Shown: positions 1-7,296, numbered from the stretch's first letter. The stretch: DNA of 13,440 bases from Desulfobacteraceae bacterium (GCA_003599475.1 QZKK01000218.1:1-13440), one strand, 5' to 3'. Notes: generated by a model from the letters alone, not told the origin. Program-made: numbers and translations.

Positions 1-1403
1 GTATAGGTAAGCCCCATCCCTTCACCGGGAACATCCTTTGAGGCGCGCTGGAATATATCGAAAATCCTCACCAGATCCGAAGATTGAATCCCCAGGCCGT
101 TGTCCCGGACGTGGAATACGATTTCATCCGGATGACGTTCGGCTCCGATCGAAATCTCACCGGGGCGATCGGGGGCGAGATAGGCGATGGCATTTCCGAT
201 CAGGTTGGAAAAGACCTGCTCCATGGCAAATCGGTCCGCTCGAGTCTCCGGCAGGGACCCCGTCGAAATTCGGATCCCCTGCTGCTTTATCCGGTAGGCA
301 AACGATTCGAGGAGGCCGCTCAACAGAGCGTTCATATCGATCGATTCCGGGTTCAGCCGCCGGTCTTCGATCCGGGATAGCCTCAAAACAGCCTGTATCA
401 TGGTCTCCATCCGTGAAGCCGAGGCGCTGATGAATCCGAGGGCTTCGGGCAGATCTTCTTCAAGGGCCGAGACGATCCCTCTTCGCCGGTCCTCCGGCAT
501 GAATGAAAGAATCGCCTGCATCTCGGGTTTGATCTTTTCCAGCGCCAAGGCGATTTCCCGGACAAACCCCTTCAGGTTCACCAGCGGGGCGCGCAGATCG
601 TGGGAGACGATTGCAGCGAAGTTCCGGATTTCTTTCAAGAGCTCTTCGAGCCGGGCCTCGCTCTCTCTGAGAGCGAGCTCGACCGCTTTTCTTTCCGAGA
701 CTTCTTTTTCGAGACGATCCCTTACGCTTGTCAGGGCGGCAAAGTCCGATGCGCCACGGCGCTCGAACCGATGGAAGGCGACGCCTACGGCCAGGGTGAG
801 AAGAATGCAGATAAAGACAAGAATCCATTGGGTGGCCCGGAATCTGCCGAAGTTTTCGGCCTTGATCTCTTCCAGGCGGGTGCGGACCCGATCGATCTGA
901 TCCATGAAGCCGTTGAGCCGGTCGAAATATAATGAATCGATTTCTTTTTCGGTTCCGCGGATCTCCCTGGAAGCCAGCCGCTGCCAGGTTACGGCTTTCA
1001 GTTCGGAGAGTATTTCCTTAGCCGAGCGGATCTTCTCCTGCAATCCCGGATCTTCGATGGGGTATAGCCGCTGTCCGGCCCCTTCTCGCCCGGCCAGTAT
1101 TGCCTGCATGTAATACAGGGCCTGGTCCAGGTGAATCAGGGCCGATTCGATGTTGTCGAAGCTTTCTCCGCTGGCAATCGTTTCGATCCGGTGATGCGCG
1201 CGGGTGGTTTCCAGTTTGGCCAAAGAGACGGCATCCATCGAAGGGGCGTCGATCTTGTTCATCCGATCCGCAGTATAAAACCCGTACCCCACGATTCCCG
1301 TCAGGATCAGCCCGGCGCAAACGATGATCAGATACATCCGCCAGGGGACCTCTCCGTAGCTTTCCCGCACCGGACCGATTCGCCCTGCGACATGCGTGCT
1401 CAT
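1..1403 (-). CDS. Membrane sensor histidine kinase, C-terminal end cut by window edge
   Basis: This is a two-component sensor kinase that autophosphorylates a histidine and would pass the phosphate to a response regulator, which is not in the window. Read on the minus strand from ATG at 1403, it has a transmembrane helix at about residues 23-45, a roughly 145-residue mostly helical extracytoplasmic region with no sensor family I recognise, and a second helix at about 193-213. A short coiled linker follows, then a HisKA H-box (SHDLRAPL, phospho-acceptor H268). The HATPase domain shows the N-box (NLIGNAI), G1 box (DNGLGI), F-box (FDIFQR) and G2 box (GEGMGL); only the last few tens of residues should be missing. 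A GGGGGAG ribosome site lies just before the ATG. It follows the acetyltransferase gene by 13 bp, so co-transcription is likely. Kinase identity is firm; the signal is unknown. Confidence 0.93.
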   Translation of the reverse strand, partial: MSTHVAGRIGPVRESYGEVPWRMYLIIVCAGLILTGIVGYGFYTADRMNKIDAPSMDAVSLAKLETTRAHHRIETIASGESFDNIESALIHLDQALYYMQAILAGREGAGQRLYPIEDPGLQEKIRSAKEILSELKAVTWQRLASREIRGTEKEIDSLYFDRLNGFMDQIDRVRTRLEEIKAENFGRFRATQWILVFICILLTLAVGVAFHRFERRGASDFAALTSVRDRLEKEVSERKAVELALRESEARLEELLKEIRNFAAIVSHDLRAPLVNLKGFVREIALALEKIKPEMQAILSFMPEDRRRGIVSALEEDLPEALGFISASASRMETMIQAVLRLSRIEDRRLNPESIDMNALLSGLLESFAYRIKQQGIRISTGSLPETRADRFAMEQVFSNLIGNAIAYLAPDRPGEISIGAERHPDEIVFHVRDNGLGIQSSDLVRIFDIFQRASKDVPGEGMGLTY

Positions 1404-1416
1404 TGACTCCCCCGTT

Positions 1417-1995
1417 CTATATGCGGCAGATAGGATCCGCCGGAATTTTCGATGACAACCGATAGGACGGGTGCTTCAGACCCGTCGGTGGATAGAGCTC
1501 GTCATGGGTATACTGAAAACCCAGCTTGGCCAACACCTGACGCGAGCGGACATTTGCCGGGTGATGACCTGCGAACAGCCCGGCCGCCTTGAGTTCGTCA
1601 AAGGCATACGTGATGACCGCCCGCGTGGCTTCCACGGCGAAGCCCTGCCCCCAGTATGCCCTTTTCAGATGAATGCCGATTTCAAAGAGCTCTGGAGATG
1701 ACGGATAGGGTCGCAGCCCGCAGCACCCCACATGGGAGCCGTCTGGACGCAGGAAGACCGGCCAATATTGCACACCATGGGCGGCCTGGCCGGCGATTTC
1801 ATAGCTGAGCCGCTCCCGAATCTTTTCCTCGGGGAAGGGGCCGCCGATGTGCCGGGTGACCTCCGGATCTCCCCATAGCCCGCGCGCCAGATCGAGATCA
1901 GCTTCTGTCCACGGGCGAAACCCCAGCCGTTGGGTGTGCAGGAAATATATCGAAATGCCAAGACTTTGATTGTTTTTCAATCCTATGTTTTCCAT
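1417..1995 (-). CDS. GNAT-family N-acetyltransferase, RimJ/RimL type
   Basis: This 192-residue protein should transfer an acetyl group from acetyl-CoA to an amine, either a protein N-terminus or a small molecule. The opening TQRLGFRPW and the helical DPEVTRHIGG stretch are typical of the RimJ/RimL (Acetyltransf_3) branch. The acetyl-CoA loop is seen as YWGQGFAVEA around residue 115, and the usual late motif appears as NVRSRQVLAKLGFQ. The start at 1995 is uncertain because no strong Shine-Dalgarno sequence precedes it and the usual homology begins about 20 residues in; a downstream non-ATG start is possible. It lies immediately upstream of the sensor kinase on the same strand and divergent from the methyltransferase gene. 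Nothing in the sequence identifies its substrate. Confidence 0.87.
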   Translation of the reverse strand: MENIGLKNNQSLGISIYFLHTQRLGFRPWTEADLDLARGLWGDPEVTRHIGGPFPEEKIRERLSYEIAGQAAHGVQYWPVFLRPDGSHVGCCGLRPYPSSPELFEIGIHLKRAYWGQGFAVEATRAVITYAFDELKAAGLFAGHHPANVRSRQVLAKLGFQYTHDELYPPTGLKHPSYRLSSKIPADPICRI

Positions 1996-2074
1996 GGCTG
2001 TTTTTCTTACATCTACGGGATATCCGGATAAAGTTCAAGGACCAGCAATGACCCTGCAATGATCCGAAGAATCC

Positions 2075-2103
2075 TTGACAGCGTCGAAAAAACATTTTAG
2101 ACA
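2075..2103 (+). promoter_or_regulatory. Putative sigma70 promoter of the methyltransferase gene
   Basis: A perfect -35 hexamer TTGACA (2075-2080) is followed, after 17 bp, by TAGACA (2098-2103) as a plausible -10. The ribosome site AGGAGG (2112-2117) and ATG (2126) lie just downstream, giving a short leader. The in-frame TTG within the -35 box is therefore unlikely to be the translation start. The assignment is by eye and the -10 is weak. Confidence 0.45.
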
Positions 2104-2125
2104 CCAAAAAAAGGAGGACAATCGA

Positions 2126-4066
2126 ATGACGCCCAAAGAAAGAATGCTCGCTGCAGCGCGTGGACAGTGGCCGGATAGGCTTCCTTTCGCCCCGAGAATA
2201 GACCTCTGGTTCCACGCGAACAAAGAGAAGGGGACTTTGCCGGAACAGTACCGGAACGTCCGGAACGCGGACGAGATCGCAATTTCCGAGGGATGGGCCC
2301 TCCATAAGGTCGTTCTGGAGTTCATGGATTTCGGAGACGACGCCGTCATCGACCGGACTCTCGGGGTATATCGAATCCCGACGCAGGGATTTATTACCCG
2401 TCTTCCGGAGGACGTCGAACGCCGGGTCGAAAAGAAGGGAGATGCATTTCACGTCGCGTACCGCACCCCTGTCGGCAGTGTCTCCGGCACCTTTGTGTTC
2501 ACCGAGGAGATGCGCCGTTCCGGCATTTCGATGCCATGGATCAAAGAGCATGTGTTGAAAGCGCTCTCCGATTACAAAACCTTGGGCTACATCTTCGAAC
2601 ACATGCGTGTCGAGCCGGCATACGAAGGTTATCAGCGCTGGGCGGATGGAATCGGCGAAAACGGAATGCCGGTCGCCTACGCCCTGACCGCCGGATCTCC
2701 CATGCATCACATCATGAAAATCCTGCTCGATTCGACCGATTTCTACTATCGGCACCGGGACCAGGAGAAAGAGATGTCGGAACTGGCGGAAAGAATCGGC
2801 GTCTATTTCAGAAAAGTGATCGATGTGGTGGCCGAAGGCCCCGCTGAGATCGCTCTGGTCGGGGCCAATTTCGACGACATGCTGACCTATCCGCCTTTTT
2901 TCGAAAAGCACATGCTTCCCTGGCTTCAAACGGCCGCCAACCGGCTTCATGGAAAAGGAAAGCGGATGCTGTGCCATACCGATGGAGAGAACAAGGGGCT
3001 CATGGATCTTCTGCTGGAAAGCGGAATGGACATCGCCGATTCCGTCTGCCCCGCCCCGATGACCAAGATATCGATTGCGGAATACTACCGGAGATGGGGA
3101 GAAAAGATCACCATCTTCGGCGGAATCCCGTCCACCCTGGTACTGCCGGAAGCGACAAGCGACGAGGCGTTCGAAACCTTCATGGAAGAGCTCTTTTCCG
3201 CCATTTCCCCCGGGTCCCGATTCATCCTTGGAATCGCGGACACGACCCCCCCGGGTGCGGCCTTCGAACGGCTTCAACGCATCCGGCAGCTCGTCGACAG
3301 CCGGGGTCAGCTCCCATTGAAGAAAAGTACTTCGGCCGACGCTTCTCCGGCAGCGCCGAGAGCGGATCGAATCGAGGTTCCGGCCGAAAGGCACGTCATG
3401 GAGCCGGCCGGTGGGGCTGGACTGCCCTTCTGCGCCGAAATCATCGAGGCGGTCATGACCGGCAACAACGAAAAAACCGTATCCCTTGTCCGCCAGGCCC
3501 TGGCGCAGGCGACCGATCCGGAGCGGCTTCTGAAGGAATGCCTGCTTGCGCCGATGGACATCATCGGAGAGAAATTTACAGAAGGCACGGTATTCATCCC
3601 CGAGGTGCTCCTTTCGGCAAGGGCACTCAACGATGCGATGGGGCTTCTGGAGCCGGTGCTCGCAGGCAGAGGCGCCGGAAGGATGAAAAGCCCGCTGGTG
3701 CTTCTCGGAACCGTAAAGGGAGATCTGCACGATATCGGCAAAAATCTTGTCGGCATCATGCTCCGGTCGGCCGGATTCCGGGTGAAGGATCTCGGAATCA
3801 ATGTGCCCGCGAATACGTTTGTCTCGCAGGTCGCTTCCGAAAAACCGGACATCCTGGCCTTGAGCGCGCTTCTCACCACCACCATGCCGGAATTCAAGAC
3901 CGTCATCGAAAGCGTCGAGCGGGCAGGGCTGCGGAAGGGGTTAAAAATCATGGTCGGCGGCGCTCCGGTTTCAGAGCAGTACGCAAAGAGGTTCGGGGCG
4001 GATGCCTACGGAGCGGACGCCGGCCAGGCGGCGGCGCTTGCAAAGCGGCTCTGTTCCATTTCGTAA
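2126..4066 (+). CDS. Fused UroD-fold methyltransferase and corrinoid (B12-binding) protein, CmuA-like layout
   Basis: This 646-residue protein joins two parts of an anaerobic methyl-transfer system. Residues 1 to about 395 are a uroporphyrinogen-decarboxylase-fold methyltransferase (MtaA/CmuA superfamily), beginning with TPKERMLAAARGQWPDR. After a proline/alanine-rich linker (about 400-430), residues 435-515 form the helical cap and 523-643 the Rossmann-like B12 domain. The cobalt-ligand motif is D533-L-H535-x-x-G538, with the SxL (ALSALL) and VGGAP elements downstream. The likely role is moving a methyl group from or to a methylated substrate through the bound cobamide. The zinc site is unusual: where MtaA-type enzymes have H-x-C, this has H284-T-D286, and the later cysteine region reads GIADTTPP. 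The start at 2126 is chosen for AGGAGG 8 nt upstream. It appears monocistronic; no acceptor transferase or corrinoid activator is nearby. The substrate is unknown. Confidence 0.9.
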   Translation: MTPKERMLAAARGQWPDRLPFAPRIDLWFHANKEKGTLPEQYRNVRNADEIAISEGWALHKVVLEFMDFGDDAVIDRTLGVYRIPTQGFITRLPEDVERRVEKKGDAFHVAYRTPVGSVSGTFVFTEEMRRSGISMPWIKEHVLKALSDYKTLGYIFEHMRVEPAYEGYQRWADGIGENGMPVAYALTAGSPMHHIMKILLDSTDFYYRHRDQEKEMSELAERIGVYFRKVIDVVAEGPAEIALVGANFDDMLTYPPFFEKHMLPWLQTAANRLHGKGKRMLCHTDGENKGLMDLLLESGMDIADSVCPAPMTKISIAEYYRRWGEKITIFGGIPSTLVLPEATSDEAFETFMEELFSAISPGSRFILGIADTTPPGAAFERLQRIRQLVDSRGQLPLKKSTSADASPAAPRADRIEVPAERHVMEPAGGAGLPFCAEIIEAVMTGNNEKTVSLVRQALAQATDPERLLKECLLAPMDIIGEKFTEGTVFIPEVLLSARALNDAMGLLEPVLAGRGAGRMKSPLVLLGTVKGDLHDIGKNLVGIMLRSAGFRVKDLGINVPANTFVSQVASEKPDILALSALLTTTMPEFKTVIESVERAGLRKGLKIMVGGAPVSEQYAKRFGADAYGADAGQAAALAKRLCSIS

Positions 4067-4079
4067 ACACTTTATCCGC

Positions 4080-4643
4080 TCAAACTTCATCGGAAGCTCC
4101 GAAGCGCGGGTCCAACTCCTTTGCACTGATTTCTACCCAATTGATGAGCCGTTCACGCAGCGGGCCTTTCACCTCTAACAATCTTATCCTTTTCGTAAGG
4201 ATTGATGGATCGATCATTTTCTCGATCAGGAGCGTACGAACGAACTCTTTGTCCTTTTCCCTGTAAGCAACCAGTTTGCTGGCCGCGAGGTCGTGCGCTT
4301 CGACGCATAGCCCTGAATTGCCTCGGGTGGATACCGGATCGCTGACGTGAATGGTTCTCTTCTCCCATCCGTGCGGAAAAGTTGCAGATTCAATCGCGAT
4401 TCCGTGAACATAGAAGCCATGTGCCTGATGAAACTGAGACAATTCTCCTAAAGCACCGTCAATAACGTCAGTTCTCTCCGGGCAATTCTTCGGCTGGATA
4501 TCCACTTCCAGTGATGCACGCAGGCTTTCCGGGGCATTGGGAAATTCTCCCAGAATCGCTTGAGAGCCGAATATCCATAATTCAGTATCACCGGAGACAT
4601 CACAGGCTGCCCGGATTGCGTGTTCAAGCTGATCCCGTGTCAT
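4080..4643 (-). CDS. Nucleotidyltransferase-like protein (DUF6036/AbiEii-like), candidate toxin
   Basis: This 187-residue protein resembles the nucleotidyltransferases found in AbiE-type toxin-antitoxin pairs. Visible signs are a G26-S27 motif in a hydrophobic strand (ELWIFGSQAI), an acidic pair E46-V-D48 where the metal-binding residues of the fold should sit, and a later HDLAASKLVAYREKDKEF segment typical of the AbiEii/DUF6036 group (helix with Lys, then R-x-K-D). Members of these families are thought to inactivate tRNA or proteins by nucleotide transfer; that role here is inferred. I chose ATG 4643, preceded by GGAG at a good distance, over ATG 4661. Either start overlaps the end of the upstream winged-helix gene, showing translational coupling. 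It is convergent with the methyltransferase gene, 13 bp away. Both module genes look more A/T-rich than their neighbours, which is compatible with acquisition by transfer. Confidence 0.75.
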   Translation of the reverse strand: MTRDQLEHAIRAACDVSGDTELWIFGSQAILGEFPNAPESLRASLEVDIQPKNCPERTDVIDGALGELSQFHQAHGFYVHGIAIESATFPHGWEKRTIHVSDPVSTRGNSGLCVEAHDLAASKLVAYREKDKEFVRTLLIEKMIDPSILTKRIRLLEVKGPLRERLINWVEISAKELDPRFGASDEV

Positions 4644-5580
4644 TCTTATTCTCCAGTCCATGTAAAAGCCGGGTCTGATCTTCCGGAGCTAAAACAACAA
4701 AAAAAGGATTGCTTTGACGCAAACGATTCGCCCTCTCGCTGGTTGAGGTGATGAATCGAGAAAGACGCTGAATGGAATACATCTCCAGGATGTCGCGCCA
4801 TTCCCTTAAATCTCTTGAGGCGGGCCCCTGGTTAATCTTCAATAAACGATCGATATGTTCTTTTGCGCGCTTCACGAGAGAGGCATCCTTTTCGATGGCC
4901 TCGGCTAATTTGCCGGACAGTTCCAGCAGCAACCGATCCCTTTCCCTGTGGCTCGCAAGAGCATTTATCCTCGGTTTGCTCAAATCGGTCCACAATGGCA
5001 ATATACCAAAGAGCAGAGTCACACCCCCGAGTATTGCATCGGAAATGTCCGCTTTGGTATATCCTTTGACTTCGACCGTCAGATCGAATGCCTTCTCCAC
5101 CTGGTTGAGCTTTATTCGCAGTCGGCGAACGAAATCTGTCAGATGGCCTGTTTCATGCAATAAGCCCAATGTAAGCGGATCGCCGATCTCTTTCGGGACC
5201 GTTTGAATCCATGCCGCATAAGGATGCGGTGTCAGACTTTGGATTTCCTTCTTGATCTCTGTAACAAGCTGTTCATACCTGTCTTTTTCCGCCTGAAACA
5301 GCTCCGATGTGATCAGCATGAGCCTGTTTGAGCGGCAAATTTCATACTGATGTTTCCGGCCGCCGCCGACTCGAGAGACGAAACCAGACCTGAAAAGTCT
5401 CGCTAAAGCCTTTTGAGCGCCTGGCAGTGTCAGGCCGGCACGGATTGCGGCATCCGAAGCACTGACAGGGCCGTCCACCTCGACTGCCATGACTCGGAGC
5501 AGTCTTACCCCGGCTTGGGTGCCAAGTATTGCATTCAGGGGAAAACGCAGCGGGTTCTGTTCAGTCACAATGGGTCGCAT
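4624..5580 (-). CDS. Winged-helix protein, candidate antitoxin/autorepressor of the nucleotidyltransferase pair
   Basis: This 318-residue protein (from ATG 5580) opens with a winged helix-turn-helix: a recognition-helix-like segment (ASDAAIRAGLTLPGAQKAL) followed by a wing rich in glycine and basic residues (RVGGGRKHQYE). The middle part, with strands around YAAWIQTV and VEKAFDLTVEVKGYTKADI, resembles the layout of minimal nucleotidyltransferase domains fused to such HTHs, but lacks the GS and DxD motifs; a degenerate catalytic domain is my inference. The rest is helical and highly charged. It is the first gene of a two-gene unit, overlapping the downstream gene by 20 bp. GGAG 9 nt upstream supports ATG 5580 over ATG 5595, which has no site at proper distance. 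The promoter contains a palindrome this protein may bind. A plain regulatory protein without antitoxin activity remains possible. Confidence 0.7.
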   Translation of the reverse strand: MRPIVTEQNPLRFPLNAILGTQAGVRLLRVMAVEVDGPVSASDAAIRAGLTLPGAQKALARLFRSGFVSRVGGGRKHQYEICRSNRLMLITSELFQAEKDRYEQLVTEIKKEIQSLTPHPYAAWIQTVPKEIGDPLTLGLLHETGHLTDFVRRLRIKLNQVEKAFDLTVEVKGYTKADISDAILGGVTLLFGILPLWTDLSKPRINALASHRERDRLLLELSGKLAEAIEKDASLVKRAKEHIDRLLKINQGPASRDLREWRDILEMYSIQRLSRFITSTSERANRLRQSNPFFVVLAPEDQTRLLHGLENKNDTGSA

Positions 5581-5615
5581 TGCGGAATTCTCCATCGTTT
5601 CAATGAAGTTCCTAT

Positions 5616-5643
5616 ATTATAAACTATAGTTTTTATTTATCAA
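5616..5643 (-). promoter_or_regulatory. Near-consensus sigma70 promoter of the wHTH/nucleotidyltransferase unit
   Basis: On the minus strand, TTGATA (5643-5638) and a perfect TATAAT (5621-5616) are separated by 16 bp. Transcription would begin near 5608, leaving a leader of about 28 nt before ATG 5580. This is the strongest promoter-like sequence seen in the window. Confidence 0.72.
5621..5632. promoter_or_regulatory. Palindromic operator candidate within the promoter spacer
   Basis: AAACTATAGTTT is a perfect 12-bp palindrome lying between the -35 and -10 hexamers and overlapping the end of the -10 box. A further half-site AACTAT recurs at 5642-5647, exactly 20 bp from the first one at 5622-5627, about two helical turns, and overlaps the -35 box. 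A repressor bound here would block RNA polymerase; the winged-helix protein encoded by the first gene is the natural candidate. Confidence 0.55.
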
Positions 5644-5999
5644 CTATTTTTACTGCAGCTTGGAAATCTCCCGTTTTCGGGGGTCAGTCCTGCCTTGGCG
5701 GGATCAATAGGCTCTGCCGGTAAAGGATCCAACGCGAACAATGGAATGATGGAATTATGGAAAAATGAGTTGGAGGAATTCTGTCAGTGTCCGAAAGAAT
5801 TCGGAATCCTTTATCGGGAAAAGAAGCGAACGGCGTCGAAAGAACAAAAGAGTTGTAAAAAAAAGGGAAATTTGGAATGCTGTCAGGCATCAAAAAAAGG
5901 CAGAGCTTCCATTCAGCTCAACCTGTTTCGATTATCGTGAAGTGAAAAGATAGGGCAGATCCCTGATATTTCGGATCCTATCATTGCAGGAGGTGTCGG
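5644..5999. other. Non-coding stretch: low-complexity DNA and possible mobile-element scar
   Basis: I see no convincing gene here. A short hairpin CCCG-TTTT-CGGG (5670-5681) is followed by GGGGTCAGTCCTGC (5681-5694 region), a string I associate with the ends of REP-associated or IS200-like elements. From 5741 to 5762 there is a GGAATGATGG/GGAATTATGG-type imperfect repeat. The rest is purine-rich. The last bases carry AGGAGG (5988-5993), the ribosome site of the ferredoxin-like gene. No clear promoter for that gene was recognised. Confidence 0.45.
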
Positions 6000-7085
6000 A
6001 TGACGCAGGCGGTCTACGAAGAATTGCTGGCGGTGATGAAGTCGCGACGGGGTCCTTATGCGGGGCTGGACATTCCGGAGTTTTTCGCTCTGGTGAAAGA
6101 GCTCTTTACCCCCGAAGAGGCGGCGGTGAACAATGTGCTCGGCAAGCAACCGGAAACCTTGGAGGAGCTTGCCGACAAGTTGAAGCGGGATCCGGAAGAA
6201 CTCCATCCGCTTCTCGAATCGATGGCCGACAAGGGACTTTGCGCCACTTTTGTCAAAGGCGGCCGACGGGTGTATCAGGGCCTGCCCTTTATGCCCGGTA
6301 TTTTCGAGTACCAGTTTCTCGGAGGAAATGAATCGGCCCGTTGTCGGAAGCTGGCAAGACGGATCGCCGATTATAAAAAGGCATACAATGCCGCAAGAGG
6401 CGTCGAACAGATCACCTTTCCGGTAACCCGGGTCATCCCGGTCGATAAAAAGATCGATTTCCGTGATCAGATCCATACCTACGACCAGGTCGCCACCTAC
6501 ATCCAAAAAAACGATTCCATCGGCGTTGGCGCCTGCTTCTGCAGGCATGCCGCCAGGCTTCGCGGAGAAGACATTCACGATATGCCGGTTGAGGTCTGCA
6601 TGTGGTTCGGCACAGCGGCCGATTACCTGGTGGAGCGCCTCGGCGGGAAAAAAGTGTCCAAAGCGGAAGCCATGGCATTGCTGGACGAAACGGAACAGGC
6701 CGGGCTTCTCCACATGAGCCGGAACACCACCGAAGACATCCAGTTCCTGTGCAACTGCGACCGATGGCACTGCGAAGTCGTCACCCATGTGCTGAAGCAG
6801 CCGAAGCCCGGATCGGTCTTCAATTCCGGGTACAAGCCCCGTTTCGACGCGGAGAAATGCGTCGCCTGTGAAACCTGCATCGAGCGCTGTCCTCCGGGTG
6901 CCCTGACCATGGGCGATGAGAAGCCTCCGGCTGTCAATCCGGACAGATGTTTCGGCTGCGCCGTCTGCGCAACCGGCTGCCCCGAAGAGGCCATCGTGAT
7001 GGAGGCCAAACCCGAATTTCCGCCACCGCCCAAAGATGTAACTGAACTGATCGCTGCGTTGAAGGCGAACCGTCCACAGGAGTAA
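6000..7085 (+). CDS. Winged-helix/double 4Fe-4S ferredoxin-domain protein
   Basis: This 361-residue iron-sulfur protein probably carries electrons or senses redox state in the cytoplasm. Residues about 38-95 look like a winged-helix domain. The C-terminal part is a bacterial-type double 4Fe-4S ferredoxin: C287xxC290xxC293xxxC297-Pro and C317xxC320xxC323xxxC327-Pro. Between these regions lies a second cysteine set, C179-x-C181, C200 and C251-x-C253 with C258, which resembles a CxCR...CNC arrangement I recall from uncharacterised ferredoxin-like proteins of anaerobes and may bind a further metal centre. No signal peptide or membrane helix is seen, and the C-terminus has a PPPP stretch. The ATG at 6000 follows AGGAGG by 6 nt. 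It stands alone between non-coding stretches, so no partner is indicated. The ferredoxin fold is certain; the biological role is unknown. Confidence 0.88.
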   Translation: MTQAVYEELLAVMKSRRGPYAGLDIPEFFALVKELFTPEEAAVNNVLGKQPETLEELADKLKRDPEELHPLLESMADKGLCATFVKGGRRVYQGLPFMPGIFEYQFLGGNESARCRKLARRIADYKKAYNAARGVEQITFPVTRVIPVDKKIDFRDQIHTYDQVATYIQKNDSIGVGACFCRHAARLRGEDIHDMPVEVCMWFGTAADYLVERLGGKKVSKAEAMALLDETEQAGLLHMSRNTTEDIQFLCNCDRWHCEVVTHVLKQPKPGSVFNSGYKPRFDAEKCVACETCIERCPPGALTMGDEKPPAVNPDRCFGCAVCATGCPEEAIVMEAKPEFPPPPKDVTELIAALKANRPQE

Positions 7086-7100
7086 GGCACCCGCTCAAAG

Positions 7101-7137
7101 AAAATTCCAAATTCCAAGCACCAAAATCCAAACAATA
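7101..7137. repeat. AT-rich low-complexity 'AATTCCAA' repeat
   Basis: Tandem-like units AATTCCAA, ATTCCAAG, CACCAAAA and ATCCAAAC make up an imperfect 7-9 bp periodicity just after the ferredoxin gene. Similar CCAA-rich strings are common between genes in Desulfobacterota genomes, from memory. The function is unknown. The 7086-7381 gap holds this, a second block and a GC-rich inverted repeat, but no gene I can support. Confidence 0.5.
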
Positions 7138-7229
7138 AGACAAAGTGTTCAAATAAAGAAATAATCAAACGAAGCACTCATATGAAACTACATGAAATCC
7201 GAATCTAGCCCGATCTTATAAAATTGGCC

Positions 7230-7256
7230 GAAAACAAATACAAAATCCAAAATCCG
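7230..7256. repeat. Second AT-rich CCAAAATCC repeat block
   Basis: AAAACAAATACAAAATCC followed by AAAATCCGAATG repeats the AAATCCAAA theme of the block about 100 bp upstream, in the same orientation. It is likely the same low-complexity family. Confidence 0.4.
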
Positions 7257-7296
7257 AATGACCCAAACCGTTGTAAGTTTCACGCTTTGATCAAAT

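Noticed and set aside
1898..3730. A 610-codon open frame on the minus strand opposite the methyltransferase gene
   Set aside because: It is the complement of a well-supported coding frame in GC-rich DNA; the protein is low in recognisable motifs, has no ribosome site and overlaps the acetyltransferase start.
2971..4266. A 431-codon plus-strand frame overlapping the corrinoid domain and running into the nucleotidyltransferase gene
   Set aside because: Arginine/glycine-rich out-of-frame translation of a gene with intact B12 motifs; it crosses a convergent gene.
5684..5893. Small minus-strand frame (69 codons) upstream of the winged-helix gene
   Set aside because: No ribosome site; covers the same low-complexity DNA and the possible mobile-element scar.
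5695..5940. Small plus-strand frame (81 codons) in the non-coding stretch
   Set aside because: It runs through low-complexity GGAATGATGG-type repeats, lacks a ribosome site and resembles no family.
5913..6788. A 291-codon minus-strand frame opposite the ferredoxin-like gene
   Set aside because: The plus strand has two full 4Fe-4S motifs and a strong ribosome site; the minus frame has neither.
7101..7262. CRISPR array
   Set aside because: The units are imperfect, only 7-9 bp, with no regular spacers.
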